Shown piece by piece: positions 31,190 through 39,766 of a stretch of DNA of 64,000 nucleotides (the first letter of the stretch is position 1; each line of letters opens with the position of its first letter). The notes beneath the pieces were generated by a model. The model saw nothing but the letters and a program-made list of their open reading frames with translations. It ran no database searches and was not told where the DNA came from. Where the stretch lies: NCBI GenBank assembly GCA_021791875.1, contig JAJYVU010000005.1:1-64000 (forward strand), in the 5' to 3' direction. This DNA is from Acidobacteriota bacterium. Lineage in GTDB: Bacteria; Acidobacteriota; Terriglobia; Terriglobales; Acidobacteriaceae. The translations under genes were made by a program, and so were the position numbers.

Positions 31190-31602
31190 GTCCCCAGTTG
31201 TCAGTCCCCAGGTGTCAGATTTGCCGGGGCGAAGAGTTGCGCACCTGTTCTTTCCTGCCAAGCAATGAGTAAAGGGCAAAAGGCGCCGGCGAGGTCCTCA
31301 CCTTCACGGGGCTGGCTGCAGGCGCACTCAAGCCAAAATCGGGCTTGAATCTATTTCACGGACCAGGATCTGTCCGTGAAGACCACGGAAATGGGGTACG
31401 AGCGTCGATAGCTCTGTCGCATTTTCGGTCCACTCGTTGACAAGCGGACAGAGTCCACGGTGGCTTTGTCCTGGGGAAAAAGCCAGAGGGCAGTTTGCAT
31501 GTTGCAACGAGTTGAACGGAAGACGCTTTCGTTGCAGATTTTTCGATTGCGTCTGAGGCGCACGAGCGCGCCAGGCTCCGCTCAGAATGACAATTCAAAT
31601 TT
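31190..31602. other. intergenic region between kdsD and rseP
   Basis: 410 bp without a gene, between convergent genes. It contains a tandem 14-bp repeat (AGTCCCCAGTTGTC, AGTCCCCAGGTGTC at 31190), a small hairpin CAAGCC/GGCTTG (31329 to 31347), a 9-bp-arm inverted repeat TTCACGGAC/GTCCGTGAA (31355 to 31380), and the second dispersed repeat copy at 31577 to 31591. It resembles repeat debris, some of which may act as terminators. Confidence 0.5.
31577..31591 (+). repeat. dispersed repeat fragment (copy 2)
   Basis: TCCGCTCAGAATGAC, one mismatch from the copy at 27188. It lies just downstream of the rseP stop. Confidence 0.4.
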
Positions 31603-33033
31603 TCAGGGTTTGAGCTTGCTGAAGAGGTTGAGCTTGGCGACGTCGTTGACCATGATGAAGGCGAAGAAGACGACGAGCATGACGAAGGCGACCTGATAGA
31701 GGCGTTCCTTGACTTCGGGTTTGAGGTCGTGGCGGAGGACTTCTTCGATGAGGAGCAGGGTGATCATGCCGCCGTCGAGGATGGGGATGGGCAGCAGGTT
31801 CATGATGCCGAGGTTGAGGCTGATGAGCGCCATGAGGGCGATGATGGGCTGCCAACTCGCCATTTCGACGGCTTCGCCGGTTTGCTGTGCGATGCCGATG
31901 GGGCCGCTGAGCTGCTGGAATTCCGAGCGGTGGGTCAGCAGGCGATGGAGCACGTCGAGGATGTAGCCGGAGTAATGCATGTTGGTCACGGCAGACTTGT
32001 GGGCGGCGGCGAGGAAGGGCATCTGCTGGACGGTGTAGGGCGGCGGTGCGGTGCCGAAGCCGAGGCGGTAACCCATCACACCGGAGCCGTCGTCACCCCA
32101 CTTGGGGGCCATGGTGAGCTGCATGGGTTTGCCATCGCGCAGAATGCTGAGCGTGACGGGATTTTTGCCATTGCTCTGCAGGAAGGCGATAACGGCCTGG
32201 ACGGAGTGCAAGGAGACGCCGTTGATGGCGGTGATTTCGTCACCGAGCTTGAGCCCGACCTGAGCGGCAGGGAAGCCGGGGACGATCTGCATGACCTTGA
32301 GCGGACCGGCCTGCATGCGGGGAATGATGCCCGAGTTGCTGAGCTGGAAGTTCTGGCCCTTGGTGGGGTCATTGATGAAGAGCTGGGTCTGGATGTCCCT
32401 GGTCTGGCCGTTGACGGTGCGGGCGACGGTGACGGGGACGGTGGAGTTGGCGTCGAGCGCGGCGCGGATGCGGACATCGTCCCATGTGGGATTTTCGGGA
32501 GCGCTGTCGAAGCGGACGATCGTGTCACCGGGCTGGAGGCCAGCTTTGGCGGCGAAGGAGTTGGCGGGCACGAAGTCCAGGACCGCGGGGTCGGAGAGAT
32601 AGCGGGGGACCTCGTTGTGCATCATGTAGAGGCCTGTCATGAGGCCGAAGGCGAGCAGGAAGTTGGCAAAGGGTCCGGCAAAGCCGATGATCATGCGCTG
32701 CCAGCGGGGCTTGGCGTTCAGGTCGCCGGGATCGAGGACGCGCGGTCCGTCATTTTCATTTTCCTGATTGCTGGAAGATCCAGAGAGCGGGACGGTGCCG
32801 TCTCCTCCGAGTTCGCCCGCCATTTTTACGTAGCCGCCGAGGGGCAGAAGGCAGACGCGGTAGTCGGTGTCGCCGTGGCGGAAGCCAAAGAGGCGAGTGC
32901 CGAAGCCGATGGAGAAGACTTCGACGCGGACGCCGAAGAATTTGGCCGCGATGAAGTGTCCGAGCTCGTGCACGAGCACCATGATGCCCAGCACGATGAT
33001 CATGGAAATAGTGGCAGTCAGAAAGAAAGGCAT
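31603..33033 (-). CDS. rseP: RseP-family site-2 intramembrane metalloprotease
   Basis: RseP cuts transmembrane segments of anti-sigma factors and signal-peptide remnants. The protein has 476 residues. The zinc motif HELGH (residues 22 to 26) is in the first membrane helix, two PDZ domains lie in the periplasmic loop (for example GLQPGDTIVRFDSAP and GLKLGDEITAINGVS), and the second metal-ligand motif NLLPIPILDGG is in the C-terminal membrane part. It is the last gene of cdsA-dxr-rseP. The ECF sigma/anti-sigma pair at 57 to 58 kb is a conceivable pathway partner, though unproven. Confidence 0.94.
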   Translation of the reverse strand: MPFFLTATISMIIVLGIMVLVHELGHFIAAKFFGVRVEVFSIGFGTRLFGFRHGDTDYRVCLLPLGGYVKMAGELGGDGTVPLSGSSSNQENENDGPRVLDPGDLNAKPRWQRMIIGFAGPFANFLLAFGLMTGLYMMHNEVPRYLSDPAVLDFVPANSFAAKAGLQPGDTIVRFDSAPENPTWDDVRIRAALDANSTVPVTVARTVNGQTRDIQTQLFINDPTKGQNFQLSNSGIIPRMQAGPLKVMQIVPGFPAAQVGLKLGDEITAINGVSLHSVQAVIAFLQSNGKNPVTLSILRDGKPMQLTMAPKWGDDGSGVMGYRLGFGTAPPPYTVQQMPFLAAAHKSAVTNMHYSGYILDVLHRLLTHRSEFQQLSGPIGIAQQTGEAVEMASWQPIIALMALISLNLGIMNLLPIPILDGGMITLLLIEEVLRHDLKPEVKERLYQVAFVMLVVFFAFIMVNDVAKLNLFSKLKP

Positions 33034-33081
33034 AGCTCGATCAGGGACGAATTCCTTGTCACATCCTCTACGGCCCCTGCA

Positions 33082-34278
33082 TCAGTGGCGACTGGCGCCG
33101 GCTGATGCGTGGCTAAAGTGGCTGAGCACCTCAGAGGCGGTCTGACGCGACTGCCGGTCGAGCGCGAGCACCTCCTGGATGGTGGCAGGGTGGGTGACGG
33201 GCGTCGTCTCAAGCACTCTCTCTATTGTACGCGGGATGCCCAGGAAAGGTATCTGTCCGGCGAGAAATGCCTCGACGGCGATCTCGTCGGCGGCATTGAG
33301 GGCGATGGTGTGCGCGCCGCCTTTTTCCGCGGCTTCGTAGGCGAGGCGCAGGCAGGGAAAGCGCTCGAAATCAGGAGTTTCGAAGGTGAGCTGGCTGAGC
33401 GAGGCCATGTCGAAGGTGAGGTCAGAGGCGACGCGCTCGGGCCAAGTCATGGCGTAGAGGATGGGCAGGCGCATGTCAGTGACAGAGATTTGCGCGAGGA
33501 GGCTACCGTCGATGTATTCGACCAGCGAGTGCACGGTGGATTGGGGGTGCACGGTGACTTTGACGGCCGAGGGCGGGAGGTCAAAGAGGCGGCAGGCCTC
33601 GATGATTTCGAGGCCCTTGTTGAGCATCGTGGCCGAGTCGATGGTGATGCGGCGTCCCATGACCCAGGTGGGGTGCTTGAGGGCCTGGGCGACGGTGATG
33701 TGTTCGAATTCGGCGAGCGGGAGGGTACGGAACGGGCCGCCGGAGGCGGTGAGCCAGATCTGCTTGATTTCTGGGAGGGAGCCGGCGCGCATGCACTGGT
33801 GGACGGCGTTGTGCTCGGAGTCGATGGGGAGCAGCGGGAGGTTTTTGGCACGGGCGGCGGCGGTGAGGAGTTCGCCGGCGGCGACCATGGCCTCCTTGTT
33901 GGCGAGGCCGACGGGTTTTCCTGCGAGGACGGCGGCGTAGGTGGCTTCGAGCCCGGCAACGCCGACGATGGCCGAGACGACGAAATCGACCTGCGGGAGG
34001 GTGGCCACGCGGACGGTTCCGGCGGAGCCGTGGACGACTTCGATGCCGGAGATGCCGGCGGCTTTGAGGCGGGCGGCGAGGTCAGCGGCGAGTTTTTCGG
34101 TCGCCATGGAGACGACGGCAGGGCGCCAGCGGCGGGCCTGCTCGAAGGCGAGGTCGAGGTTGCGGCCAGCGGCGAGCGAGGCAACGGCGAAACGCTGGGG
34201 GAAGCTTTCGACGATGCTGAGGGTGCTCTGGCCGATGGAACCGGTCGAGCCGAGGATGGCAATGTGCTTCAAAGGCAT
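33082..34278 (-). CDS. dxr: 1-deoxy-D-xylulose 5-phosphate reductoisomerase
   Basis: Dxr makes methylerythritol phosphate, the committed step of the MEP pathway. The protein has 398 residues, the standard length. The NADPH-binding start ILGSTGSIGQSTL, ANKEAMVAAGELL, the metal-binding DSEHNAVHQC and the flexible-loop GGPFRTLP are all present. It lies between cdsA and rseP, a common bacterial order. The overlap with ispD/ispF function shows that this window encodes three MEP enzymes in two places. Confidence 0.95.
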   Translation of the reverse strand: MPLKHIAILGSTGSIGQSTLSIVESFPQRFAVASLAAGRNLDLAFEQARRWRPAVVSMATEKLAADLAARLKAAGISGIEVVHGSAGTVRVATLPQVDFVVSAIVGVAGLEATYAAVLAGKPVGLANKEAMVAAGELLTAAARAKNLPLLPIDSEHNAVHQCMRAGSLPEIKQIWLTASGGPFRTLPLAEFEHITVAQALKHPTWVMGRRITIDSATMLNKGLEIIEACRLFDLPPSAVKVTVHPQSTVHSLVEYIDGSLLAQISVTDMRLPILYAMTWPERVASDLTFDMASLSQLTFETPDFERFPCLRLAYEAAEKGGAHTIALNAADEIAVEAFLAGQIPFLGIPRTIERVLETTPVTHPATIQEVLALDRQSRQTASEVLSHFSHASAGASRH

Positions 34279-34295
34279 GAACTATTCAGTATGGA

Positions 34296-35120
34296 CTAAA
34301 AGTACTGCTGGGCAAGGTGAGCGTACCACAGGACAGGGGCGGCCAGCAGGAGCGCGTCAATGCGGTCGAGGACGCCGCCGTGTCCGGGCAGGAGGCTGCC
34401 GGAATCCTTGATGCCGGCGGCGCGCTTGAGGCCTGATTCGACGAGGTCACCCAACTGGCCGGCGGCATTGACGATGACGGCGAGGACGAGCCAGCGGAAC
34501 CAGGAGCCGGGATAACTGAGGTTGTCGACCGAGTGGGCGGTAAGGAAAGACGCAACCCACAGGAGAAAGAGCGTAAGGAAGGCACTGGCGACGAGCGATG
34601 CGAGGGAGCCTTCCCAGGTTTTTCCGGGGCTGAGCTGCGGAGCTAACTTATGCTTTCCAAAGGCTTTACCAATGTAGAGGGCGGCGATGTCGCCGGACCA
34701 GACGGCCACGAAGAGGAAGAGGAGCAGGGAGGGTCCGTTGCTTTGTTCAAAGAGCAACGGGAGGGTGGCAAAGGAGAGCCCGACGTAAATGATGCCGATG
34801 TAGACCGAGGCTGCGTCCGGCAGGATACGGTCGACGGGGGAATGAAAGGTGCAGTAGGTGAGCAGGGCGAGCGCGATGGCGCCGACGGTGGCGGTGAGGA
34901 AGTCAGGATACTTCCAGATAGAGATGTAAATGGCCGCAAATGCAACAAAAGAAACGATTCTGGGTGACTGGGCGCCGATGGCGTCGGCGATGTCGAGATA
35001 TTCCCAGAAGGCCAGGCCGGCGGCGATGGCGCAGAAGAGCGTGAAAAGCCAGAATGGGCCACAGAAGACCAGTGCGAGGGTGACGAGAATCAGGACGGCT
35101 GCCGTTAGAATTCGCTTCAT
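34296..35120 (-). CDS. cdsA: phosphatidate cytidylyltransferase
   Basis: CdsA makes CDP-diacylglycerol, the precursor of phospholipids. It is a multi-pass membrane protein of about 274 residues. Helices are evident from the N-terminus (LTAAVLILVTLALVF, then LFCAIAAGLAFWEYL), and the C-terminal CDP-alcohol signature includes SPGKTWEGSLASLVAS and KRAAGIKDSGSLLPGHGGVL with the acidic DRID. The start is uncertain: ATG at 35120 lacks proper ribosome-site spacing, and a GTG at 35138 is possible. It is the first gene of cdsA-dxr-rseP; uppS, often just upstream, is absent here. Confidence 0.92.
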   Translation of the reverse strand: MKRILTAAVLILVTLALVFCGPFWLFTLFCAIAAGLAFWEYLDIADAIGAQSPRIVSFVAFAAIYISIWKYPDFLTATVGAIALALLTYCTFHSPVDRILPDAASVYIGIIYVGLSFATLPLLFEQSNGPSLLLFLFVAVWSGDIAALYIGKAFGKHKLAPQLSPGKTWEGSLASLVASAFLTLFLLWVASFLTAHSVDNLSYPGSWFRWLVLAVIVNAAGQLGDLVESGLKRAAGIKDSGSLLPGHGGVLDRIDALLLAAPVLWYAHLAQQYF

Positions 35121-35308
35121 TCCTTTGGCAGGATACACTTTCGCCCCGTTGAAGACCCGGTAAGGCGCACAACTATTCAGGAGGGGCGGAGTCTTTTCTT
35201 TTAGATGGGAAGTCCATAGAGCAGGAAGAGTTTCAGGCCCGGGGCACATCCAATAAGAGTAGAGTGCGGACGCCGGCCGCGTGGCCGCTCTGCCGCGAGG
35301 GGGAAACG

Positions 35309-36253
35309 ATGAAGCTGCGAACCAACGGAATGTGGACGATAGCGATGGTTGCGGGGCTGGCCGCGATGATGGGTCTGCCTGCGCTGGCGCAAACGCAAGG
35401 GCAGGGCCGGGCTGTGGTGACGGTGGTCAACAAGCAGGACAAGAATGCCCCGATCACGGTTCCGCAGCAGGATTTGAAGCTGAGAGTGGACGGGCGTCCG
35501 GCGATGATCGACCACTGGGCTCCGGCAACGAATCAGCTGCAGGTGGTGATTCTGATTGACAGCTCGGCGTGGGGGACGCTGGGAACCCAGATGAAGGATA
35601 TTCGGGAGTTTGTTCGCTCGTTGCCGGCGGATGTGGAAGTGGGGATCGCGTACATGCAGAACGGGCAGGCGGTGTTTGCGGGGCCGTTGACGAAGGACAA
35701 GGAAGCGGCATTGCGCGGACTGCATCTGCCCTCGAGCGTGCCGGGCGGGAGCGCCAGCCCGTACTTCTGCCTTTCGGATCTGGCGAAGCACTGGCCGTCG
35801 CACGACATGAATGCGCGGCGCGAAGTGATCATGATCACGAACGGGGTGGATAACTACGAGCCGCGTTTCGATCCGGAAGATCCGTATGTGCAGGCGGCGA
35901 TCCAGGATTCGGTGAAGGCGGGGCTAGTGGTGTACTCGATCTACTGGCACAGCGCAGGCGTGCCTCCGGCGATGTACCTGACCACTGCCGGTCAGAGCCT
36001 GTTGCTGATGGTGAGCCAGGCGACGGGGGGCGAGGCGTACTGGCAGGGGTTCAGCAATCCGGTGTCGTTTTCGCCGTACTTCAATGAGATGAAGCAGCGG
36101 TTTGGCGAGCAGTACAACCTGGAATTTCATGTGCCGATGCGGGGTAAGGCCTACATGGCAACGATGAAGCTGAAAGTGAGCACTCGGGGCGCGAAGGTGA
36201 CGGCCCCGGAACAGGTGTGGCTGGCGCCGCAGGGAGCGAAGGAAGCGCAATAA
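35309..36253 (+). CDS. secreted VWFA-related protein
   Basis: A 314-residue protein with a signal peptide (cleavage near PALAQ, residue 19 on) followed by a von Willebrand factor A-type domain. The MIDAS-like start VVILIDSSAWGTLG lacks the perfect DxSxS (it has DSSAW), and the later REVIMITNGVDNYEP fits the family. It is of the acidobacterial VWFA-related type. These secreted proteins often occur in multiple copies and may mediate protein-protein or metal binding; the real role is unknown. The start at 35309 has GAGGGGG upstream. It is divergent from cdsA and ends at a strong terminator. Confidence 0.75.
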   Translation: MKLRTNGMWTIAMVAGLAAMMGLPALAQTQGQGRAVVTVVNKQDKNAPITVPQQDLKLRVDGRPAMIDHWAPATNQLQVVILIDSSAWGTLGTQMKDIREFVRSLPADVEVGIAYMQNGQAVFAGPLTKDKEAALRGLHLPSSVPGGSASPYFCLSDLAKHWPSHDMNARREVIMITNGVDNYEPRFDPEDPYVQAAIQDSVKAGLVVYSIYWHSAGVPPAMYLTTAGQSLLLMVSQATGGEAYWQGFSNPVSFSPYFNEMKQRFGEQYNLEFHVPMRGKAYMATMKLKVSTRGAKVTAPEQVWLAPQGAKEAQ

Positions 36254-36409
36254 GGACTGGCCGTCCAGGCGAACGCGCCTTCGGCGCAAAGAGCCAGTCA
36301 GCAGAAAAGACAACCAGCAGTGGGCAGAGTTGTGTGCATGTCAAAAGCATCTGGCCGCCGCTACGTGCTTCGACCCCGCATATCATTTGAAATTGAACAG
36401 AAATACGAC

Positions 36410-36436
36410 GGCGCGCTGTGATGGCGCGCCTTTTTG
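36410..36436 (+). terminator. rho-independent terminator of the VWFA gene
   Basis: GGCGCGC, loop TGTGATG, GCGCGCC, then TTTTT. A seven-pair G+C stem, 157 bp after the stop codon. Confidence 0.8.
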
Positions 36437-36529
36437 CTGCCTGAAATCAACATGAAGATAGAAACCCGGAGGTGAGCGGGTCCGTCTGAGGTTGTGAGAT
36501 GGTCCGGATTCGAGACTGGGGAGGCGTGA

Positions 36530-36934
36530 ATGAAGCGACTGATAGTGGTGCTGATGATGCTGTTTCCCGTGGTGATGATGGGGCAGACGACGTCGACTGC
36601 GGCGCAGTTTCCGCTGACGGTGCATGTGGTTTCGTCGGAGACAGAGGCTTCTCCAGGCTATTGCAGCAAGACTTCCAACGGGGTGGTGTTGTTGAACTTG
36701 CTTGGGGTCACTATCGGGGGGCGGAAATATGTGCTGGCGGCGCCGATTCCCGGTCGATCTTTTCCCTACGGATTATTTGATCGATCCCGTCCGATTTTGA
36801 TTGCGCCCGGCAATTATTCAGCACGGGTGGCGCAGGACAAGCAGCCGAATCCGGGAGAGGTTGAGCGGACATATGAGCTGCAGCTGGCAAATGGGAAAAC
36901 GGTGGTGGCGTATCTGTGGGGGATGAGCGAGTAG
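36530..36934 (+). CDS. small secreted protein of unknown function
   Basis: A 134-residue protein with a signal peptide (MKRLIVVLMMLFPVVMMGQ). The mature part has beta-rich sequence (FPLTVHVVSSETEA, RTYELQLANGKTVVAYLWG) and one cysteine (GYCSK). The pattern of an N-terminal strand, a glycine-rich turn and a final strand resembles short envelope proteins common in Acidobacteria, but no family was recognised. It stands alone, between two terminators. Confidence 0.65.
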   Translation: MKRLIVVLMMLFPVVMMGQTTSTAAQFPLTVHVVSSETEASPGYCSKTSNGVVLLNLLGVTIGGRKYVLAAPIPGRSFPYGLFDRSRPILIAPGNYSARVAQDKQPNPGEVERTYELQLANGKTVVAYLWGMSE

Positions 36935-36991
36935 GGCGGTCAGATTTAGAGTATTTCCCCTATTCCTGTGAACTTTCTGAAATCAACCAAG

Positions 36992-37019
36992 CGCAGCTTT
37001 TCTTAACGGAAAAGCTGCG
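36992..37019 (+). terminator. hairpin after the 36.5-kb gene
   Basis: An eleven-pair perfect stem CGCAGCTTTTC/GAAAAGCTGCG with a 6-nt loop, 57 bp after the stop. The tail is only weakly T-rich (TTGAGATTCTC). Confidence 0.6.
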
Positions 37020-37097
37020 TTGAGATTCTCTCTTCGGTCTATACCAATAGTGGAAATGCTCCAGCGACGCGAGTGCGCGTTGAGCCGCGGCTGAAGT

Positions 37098-38135
37098 ATG
37101 CTGTTGTGCATGGTCAGACCACTTGTTGCCGCTTTGATTTTCGCTGCTCTTTCAGGATTTGCACCGCATGCTCATGCCGCCAATGTGACCGTCCTGGTGA
37201 AGCCGGGTGTGCCGATGTATCAGCCGGGGCAGAAGAAATCCCACGGGATGCTGGTGTTTCCGACGATCCAGAACGCGCTGGACCACGCGCCGCAGCCGAC
37301 GGATGGCGGGCGGGTGATCATCCGGATTACGCCGGGGATATACCACGAGCGGATATGGGTGGCGCAGAACCGTCCGAATGTGGAGCTACTGGGGCTGGGC
37401 AAGTCGCCGGCGGACACGGTGATTGTTTCGAATCACTATGCGAAGGAGTCGGGCGGGACGTTTTTTACCGAAACGGCGGAGATTGCCGGGAACGGATTCA
37501 TAGCAGACAACGTGACGTTTGAGAATTCGGCGGGGCCGGTGGGGCAGGCGGTGGCGGTGTCGGTGCTGGCGGACCGTGTGATCTTCAAGCACTGCCGATT
37601 TCTGGGCTACCAGGACACGCTGTTTGCCAATTACGGGCGGCAGTATTACGTGGACGATTACATTTCCGGGGCGGTGGATTTTATTTTCGGGAATGCGACG
37701 GCGGTGTTTGACCACAGCCTGATTCATGCGGTGGGGCCGGGATATCTGACAGCGCAGAGCCGGTTGAGCGCGGATTCGACGACGGGATATGTAATTCGCG
37801 ACAGCAGAATTACGCTGGCGCCGAGGATATGGGCGAGCGGGCGGACGGTGGCGCTGGGGCGTCCGTGGCGGGATTACTCGCGGGTAATTTATCTGAATAC
37901 GTATATGCCGAAGGGGATTTCGCCGCAGGGATTCTCGAAGTGGGGGCGCTCGCAGAATTACAGGACGACGTTTTATGCCGAGTCGGGGTCGACGGGGCCG
38001 GGTGCGGATCCGGCGGGACGGCCGGCGTGGGAGCGGAAGCTGAACGCGGCGGAGGTGGAGTCGTTTGAGCCACAGAATTTCCTGCGGGGCAGCGATGACT
38101 GGAATCCCCTGGCGGAGGCGGCGAAGCTGCCGTAG
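37098..38135 (+). CDS. secreted CE8 pectinesterase
   Basis: Pectinesterases remove methyl groups from pectin. The 345-residue protein has a signal peptide (residues about 1 to 27, ending AHA) and a right-handed beta-helix. The catalytic signatures are GYQDTLFA (first Asp), VDFIFGNATAVF (second Asp) and LGRPWRDYSRV (Arg). These match CE8. Met at 37110 is an alternative start. It is monocistronic. Together with the GH27, GH79 and DUF5054 genes it points to a plant-polymer-degrading lifestyle. Confidence 0.93.
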   Translation: MLLCMVRPLVAALIFAALSGFAPHAHAANVTVLVKPGVPMYQPGQKKSHGMLVFPTIQNALDHAPQPTDGGRVIIRITPGIYHERIWVAQNRPNVELLGLGKSPADTVIVSNHYAKESGGTFFTETAEIAGNGFIADNVTFENSAGPVGQAVAVSVLADRVIFKHCRFLGYQDTLFANYGRQYYVDDYISGAVDFIFGNATAVFDHSLIHAVGPGYLTAQSRLSADSTTGYVIRDSRITLAPRIWASGRTVALGRPWRDYSRVIYLNTYMPKGISPQGFSKWGRSQNYRTTFYAESGSTGPGADPAGRPAWERKLNAAEVESFEPQNFLRGSDDWNPLAEAAKLP

Positions 38136-38182
38136 GCGGTGCGGGGGATCGTGCACTGGTGGTTAATTTTTTGCTGCAGAGG

Positions 38183-38198
38183 TGTGACCGCCGTCACG
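38183..38198. promoter_or_regulatory. CRP/FNR-like palindrome upstream of the haem genes
   Basis: TGTGACCGCCGTCACG contains the perfect GTGAC-N4-GTCAC palindrome and fits the TGTGA-N6-TCAC pattern of CRP/FNR-family sites. It lies 118 bp before the PPOX start codon. Binding is inferred. Confidence 0.4.
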
Positions 38199-38263
38199 GC
38201 TTCATCGGTCCTGCCGCCTTAGCGTAGAGCCAGCAACTCAGCCGGTAAATGATCACCTGTAGC

Positions 38264-38288
38264 GGGGCCCGGCGAGAGGCCGGGTCCC
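38264..38288 (+). promoter_or_regulatory. leader hairpin before the PPOX gene
   Basis: A ten-pair stem (38264 to 38273 with 38279 to 38288, one G-T wobble) closed by a GAGAG loop, followed by the ribosome site GGAGG. It may be a 5' UTR stabiliser or translation control element. Confidence 0.4.
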
Positions 38289-38315
38289 GACCGGCGCCGG
38301 GAGGCTGACGGGGAA

Positions 38316-39728
38316 ATGAAACACATTGTTATTATTGGCGGCGGCATCACGGGGCTGGCCACCGCATATTATCTGCAGCGTGCGACACGCGGTTCTCTGA
38401 AGGTAACGCTGATCGAAAGTTCGCAGCGGCTGGGTGGCAAGATTGCCACGGCGCGCGAGGGCGGATTTATCGTCGAGGGCGGGCCGGATTCGTTTCTGGC
38501 GCGAAAGACGGCGACGCTGGATTTGTGCCGGGCGCTGGGGCTGGGAGATCAACTGCAGCCGGCGCGGAGCGGGAAGCATTCCACGTTTGTGTGGAGCGGA
38601 CGCCGGTTGCATGCGTTGCCGATGGGCGTGGGTCCGATGCTGAAGTCGGAGCTGATATCGTGGCCGGGGAAGCTGCGGATGGGGGCCGAGATGGTGATCC
38701 CAGCGCGCCGGGCCAGCGGCGACGAGAGTGTTGGCAGCTTCATGCGGCGGCGTTTTGGAAACGAAATGCTGACCAAGCTGGCCGGGCCGCTGATGGGCGG
38801 AATTTATGCGGCCGATCCGGAGCGATTGAGCCTGGAAAGCACCTTTCCTTTTCTGCCGGCGATGGAGAAAAAGTACGGGAGCGTGCTGCGGGGCTGGATG
38901 AAGCAGCGCGGGCGCAGCGGGAAAGGCGAGCGTTCGATGTTCATGACGCTGCGCGGCGGCTTGCTGCAGTTGACCGAGGCGCTGGCGACGGCGATCGGGC
39001 CGGAGGCAATATTACGGGGCGCGCGAGTGGCGGCGGTGCTGCCGTACCGGGGGCGCTATGAGGTGATCCTGGAGAGCGGCACGTCGATCGATGCCGATGA
39101 TGTGGTGTTTGCCACGCCGGCGCATGTAACCGCGGGGCTGGTGGCATACATCGATGCTGAGCTGGCCGAGCGGTTGCGGGCGATCCGGTATGTTTCGACG
39201 GCGACGGTGTCGCTGGGCTTCCGGGAGCAGGATCTGCCGCGGGCAGAAGGGCTGAACGGGTTCGGTTTTGTGGTGCCGCGGACGGAGAACCGGCGGATCA
39301 ACGCATGTACGTGGTCTTCGACGAAATTTGAGGGGCGTGCGCCGACGGGGCATGTGCTGCTGCGAGTCTTTGTGGGTGGCGCGGGCGCCGAGGCATTTGC
39401 CGAGCGGCCTGACGAAGCGATGGTGGCTCTAGCGAGAGAGGAAGTGGACGCGGCGACTGGTATCGGGGCCGAGCCGGTGCTGGCGCGCGTTTATCGCTGG
39501 GAAAAAGGGAATCCGCAGTACGAGGTGGGGCACCGGGCGCGGGTGGCGGAGATCGAGTCGCTGGCAGCGGCGCATCGGGGCCTGTACCTTGCCGGGGCCG
39601 CGTTTCATGGCGCGGGGATTCCGGACTGCATTGAGAACGCGCAGGCTGTGGTGCGGCAGCTTGCGGGGAAGCATGGGATGTACCGACAACCTGCCGCCGG
39701 AAGTGCCGTAGCGGCAGGGGCGCACTAG
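38316..39728 (+). CDS. hemY: protoporphyrinogen/coproporphyrinogen oxidase
   Basis: This FAD enzyme of the HemY/HemG2 type aromatises the porphyrin ring late in haem synthesis (protoporphyrinogen IX in the classical route or coproporphyrinogen III in the coproporphyrin route). The protein has 470 residues. The dinucleotide-binding start VIIGGGITGLATAYYL, the RLGGKIATAREGGFIVEGGP block, the LTKLAGPLMGGIYAADPE segment and the C-terminal LYLAGAAFHGAGIPDCI are typical. A radical SAM/SPASM gene follows after 38 bp, so they probably share an operon. The leader carries a candidate CRP/FNR-type site and a hairpin. Confidence 0.93.
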   Translation: MKHIVIIGGGITGLATAYYLQRATRGSLKVTLIESSQRLGGKIATAREGGFIVEGGPDSFLARKTATLDLCRALGLGDQLQPARSGKHSTFVWSGRRLHALPMGVGPMLKSELISWPGKLRMGAEMVIPARRASGDESVGSFMRRRFGNEMLTKLAGPLMGGIYAADPERLSLESTFPFLPAMEKKYGSVLRGWMKQRGRSGKGERSMFMTLRGGLLQLTEALATAIGPEAILRGARVAAVLPYRGRYEVILESGTSIDADDVVFATPAHVTAGLVAYIDAELAERLRAIRYVSTATVSLGFREQDLPRAEGLNGFGFVVPRTENRRINACTWSSTKFEGRAPTGHVLLRVFVGGAGAEAFAERPDEAMVALAREEVDAATGIGAEPVLARVYRWEKGNPQYEVGHRARVAEIESLAAAHRGLYLAGAAFHGAGIPDCIENAQAVVRQLAGKHGMYRQPAAGSAVAAGAH

Positions 39729-39766
39729 GCCCTAGAGACAGATCAGCCGTAAAGGAAGGAAAGGAA

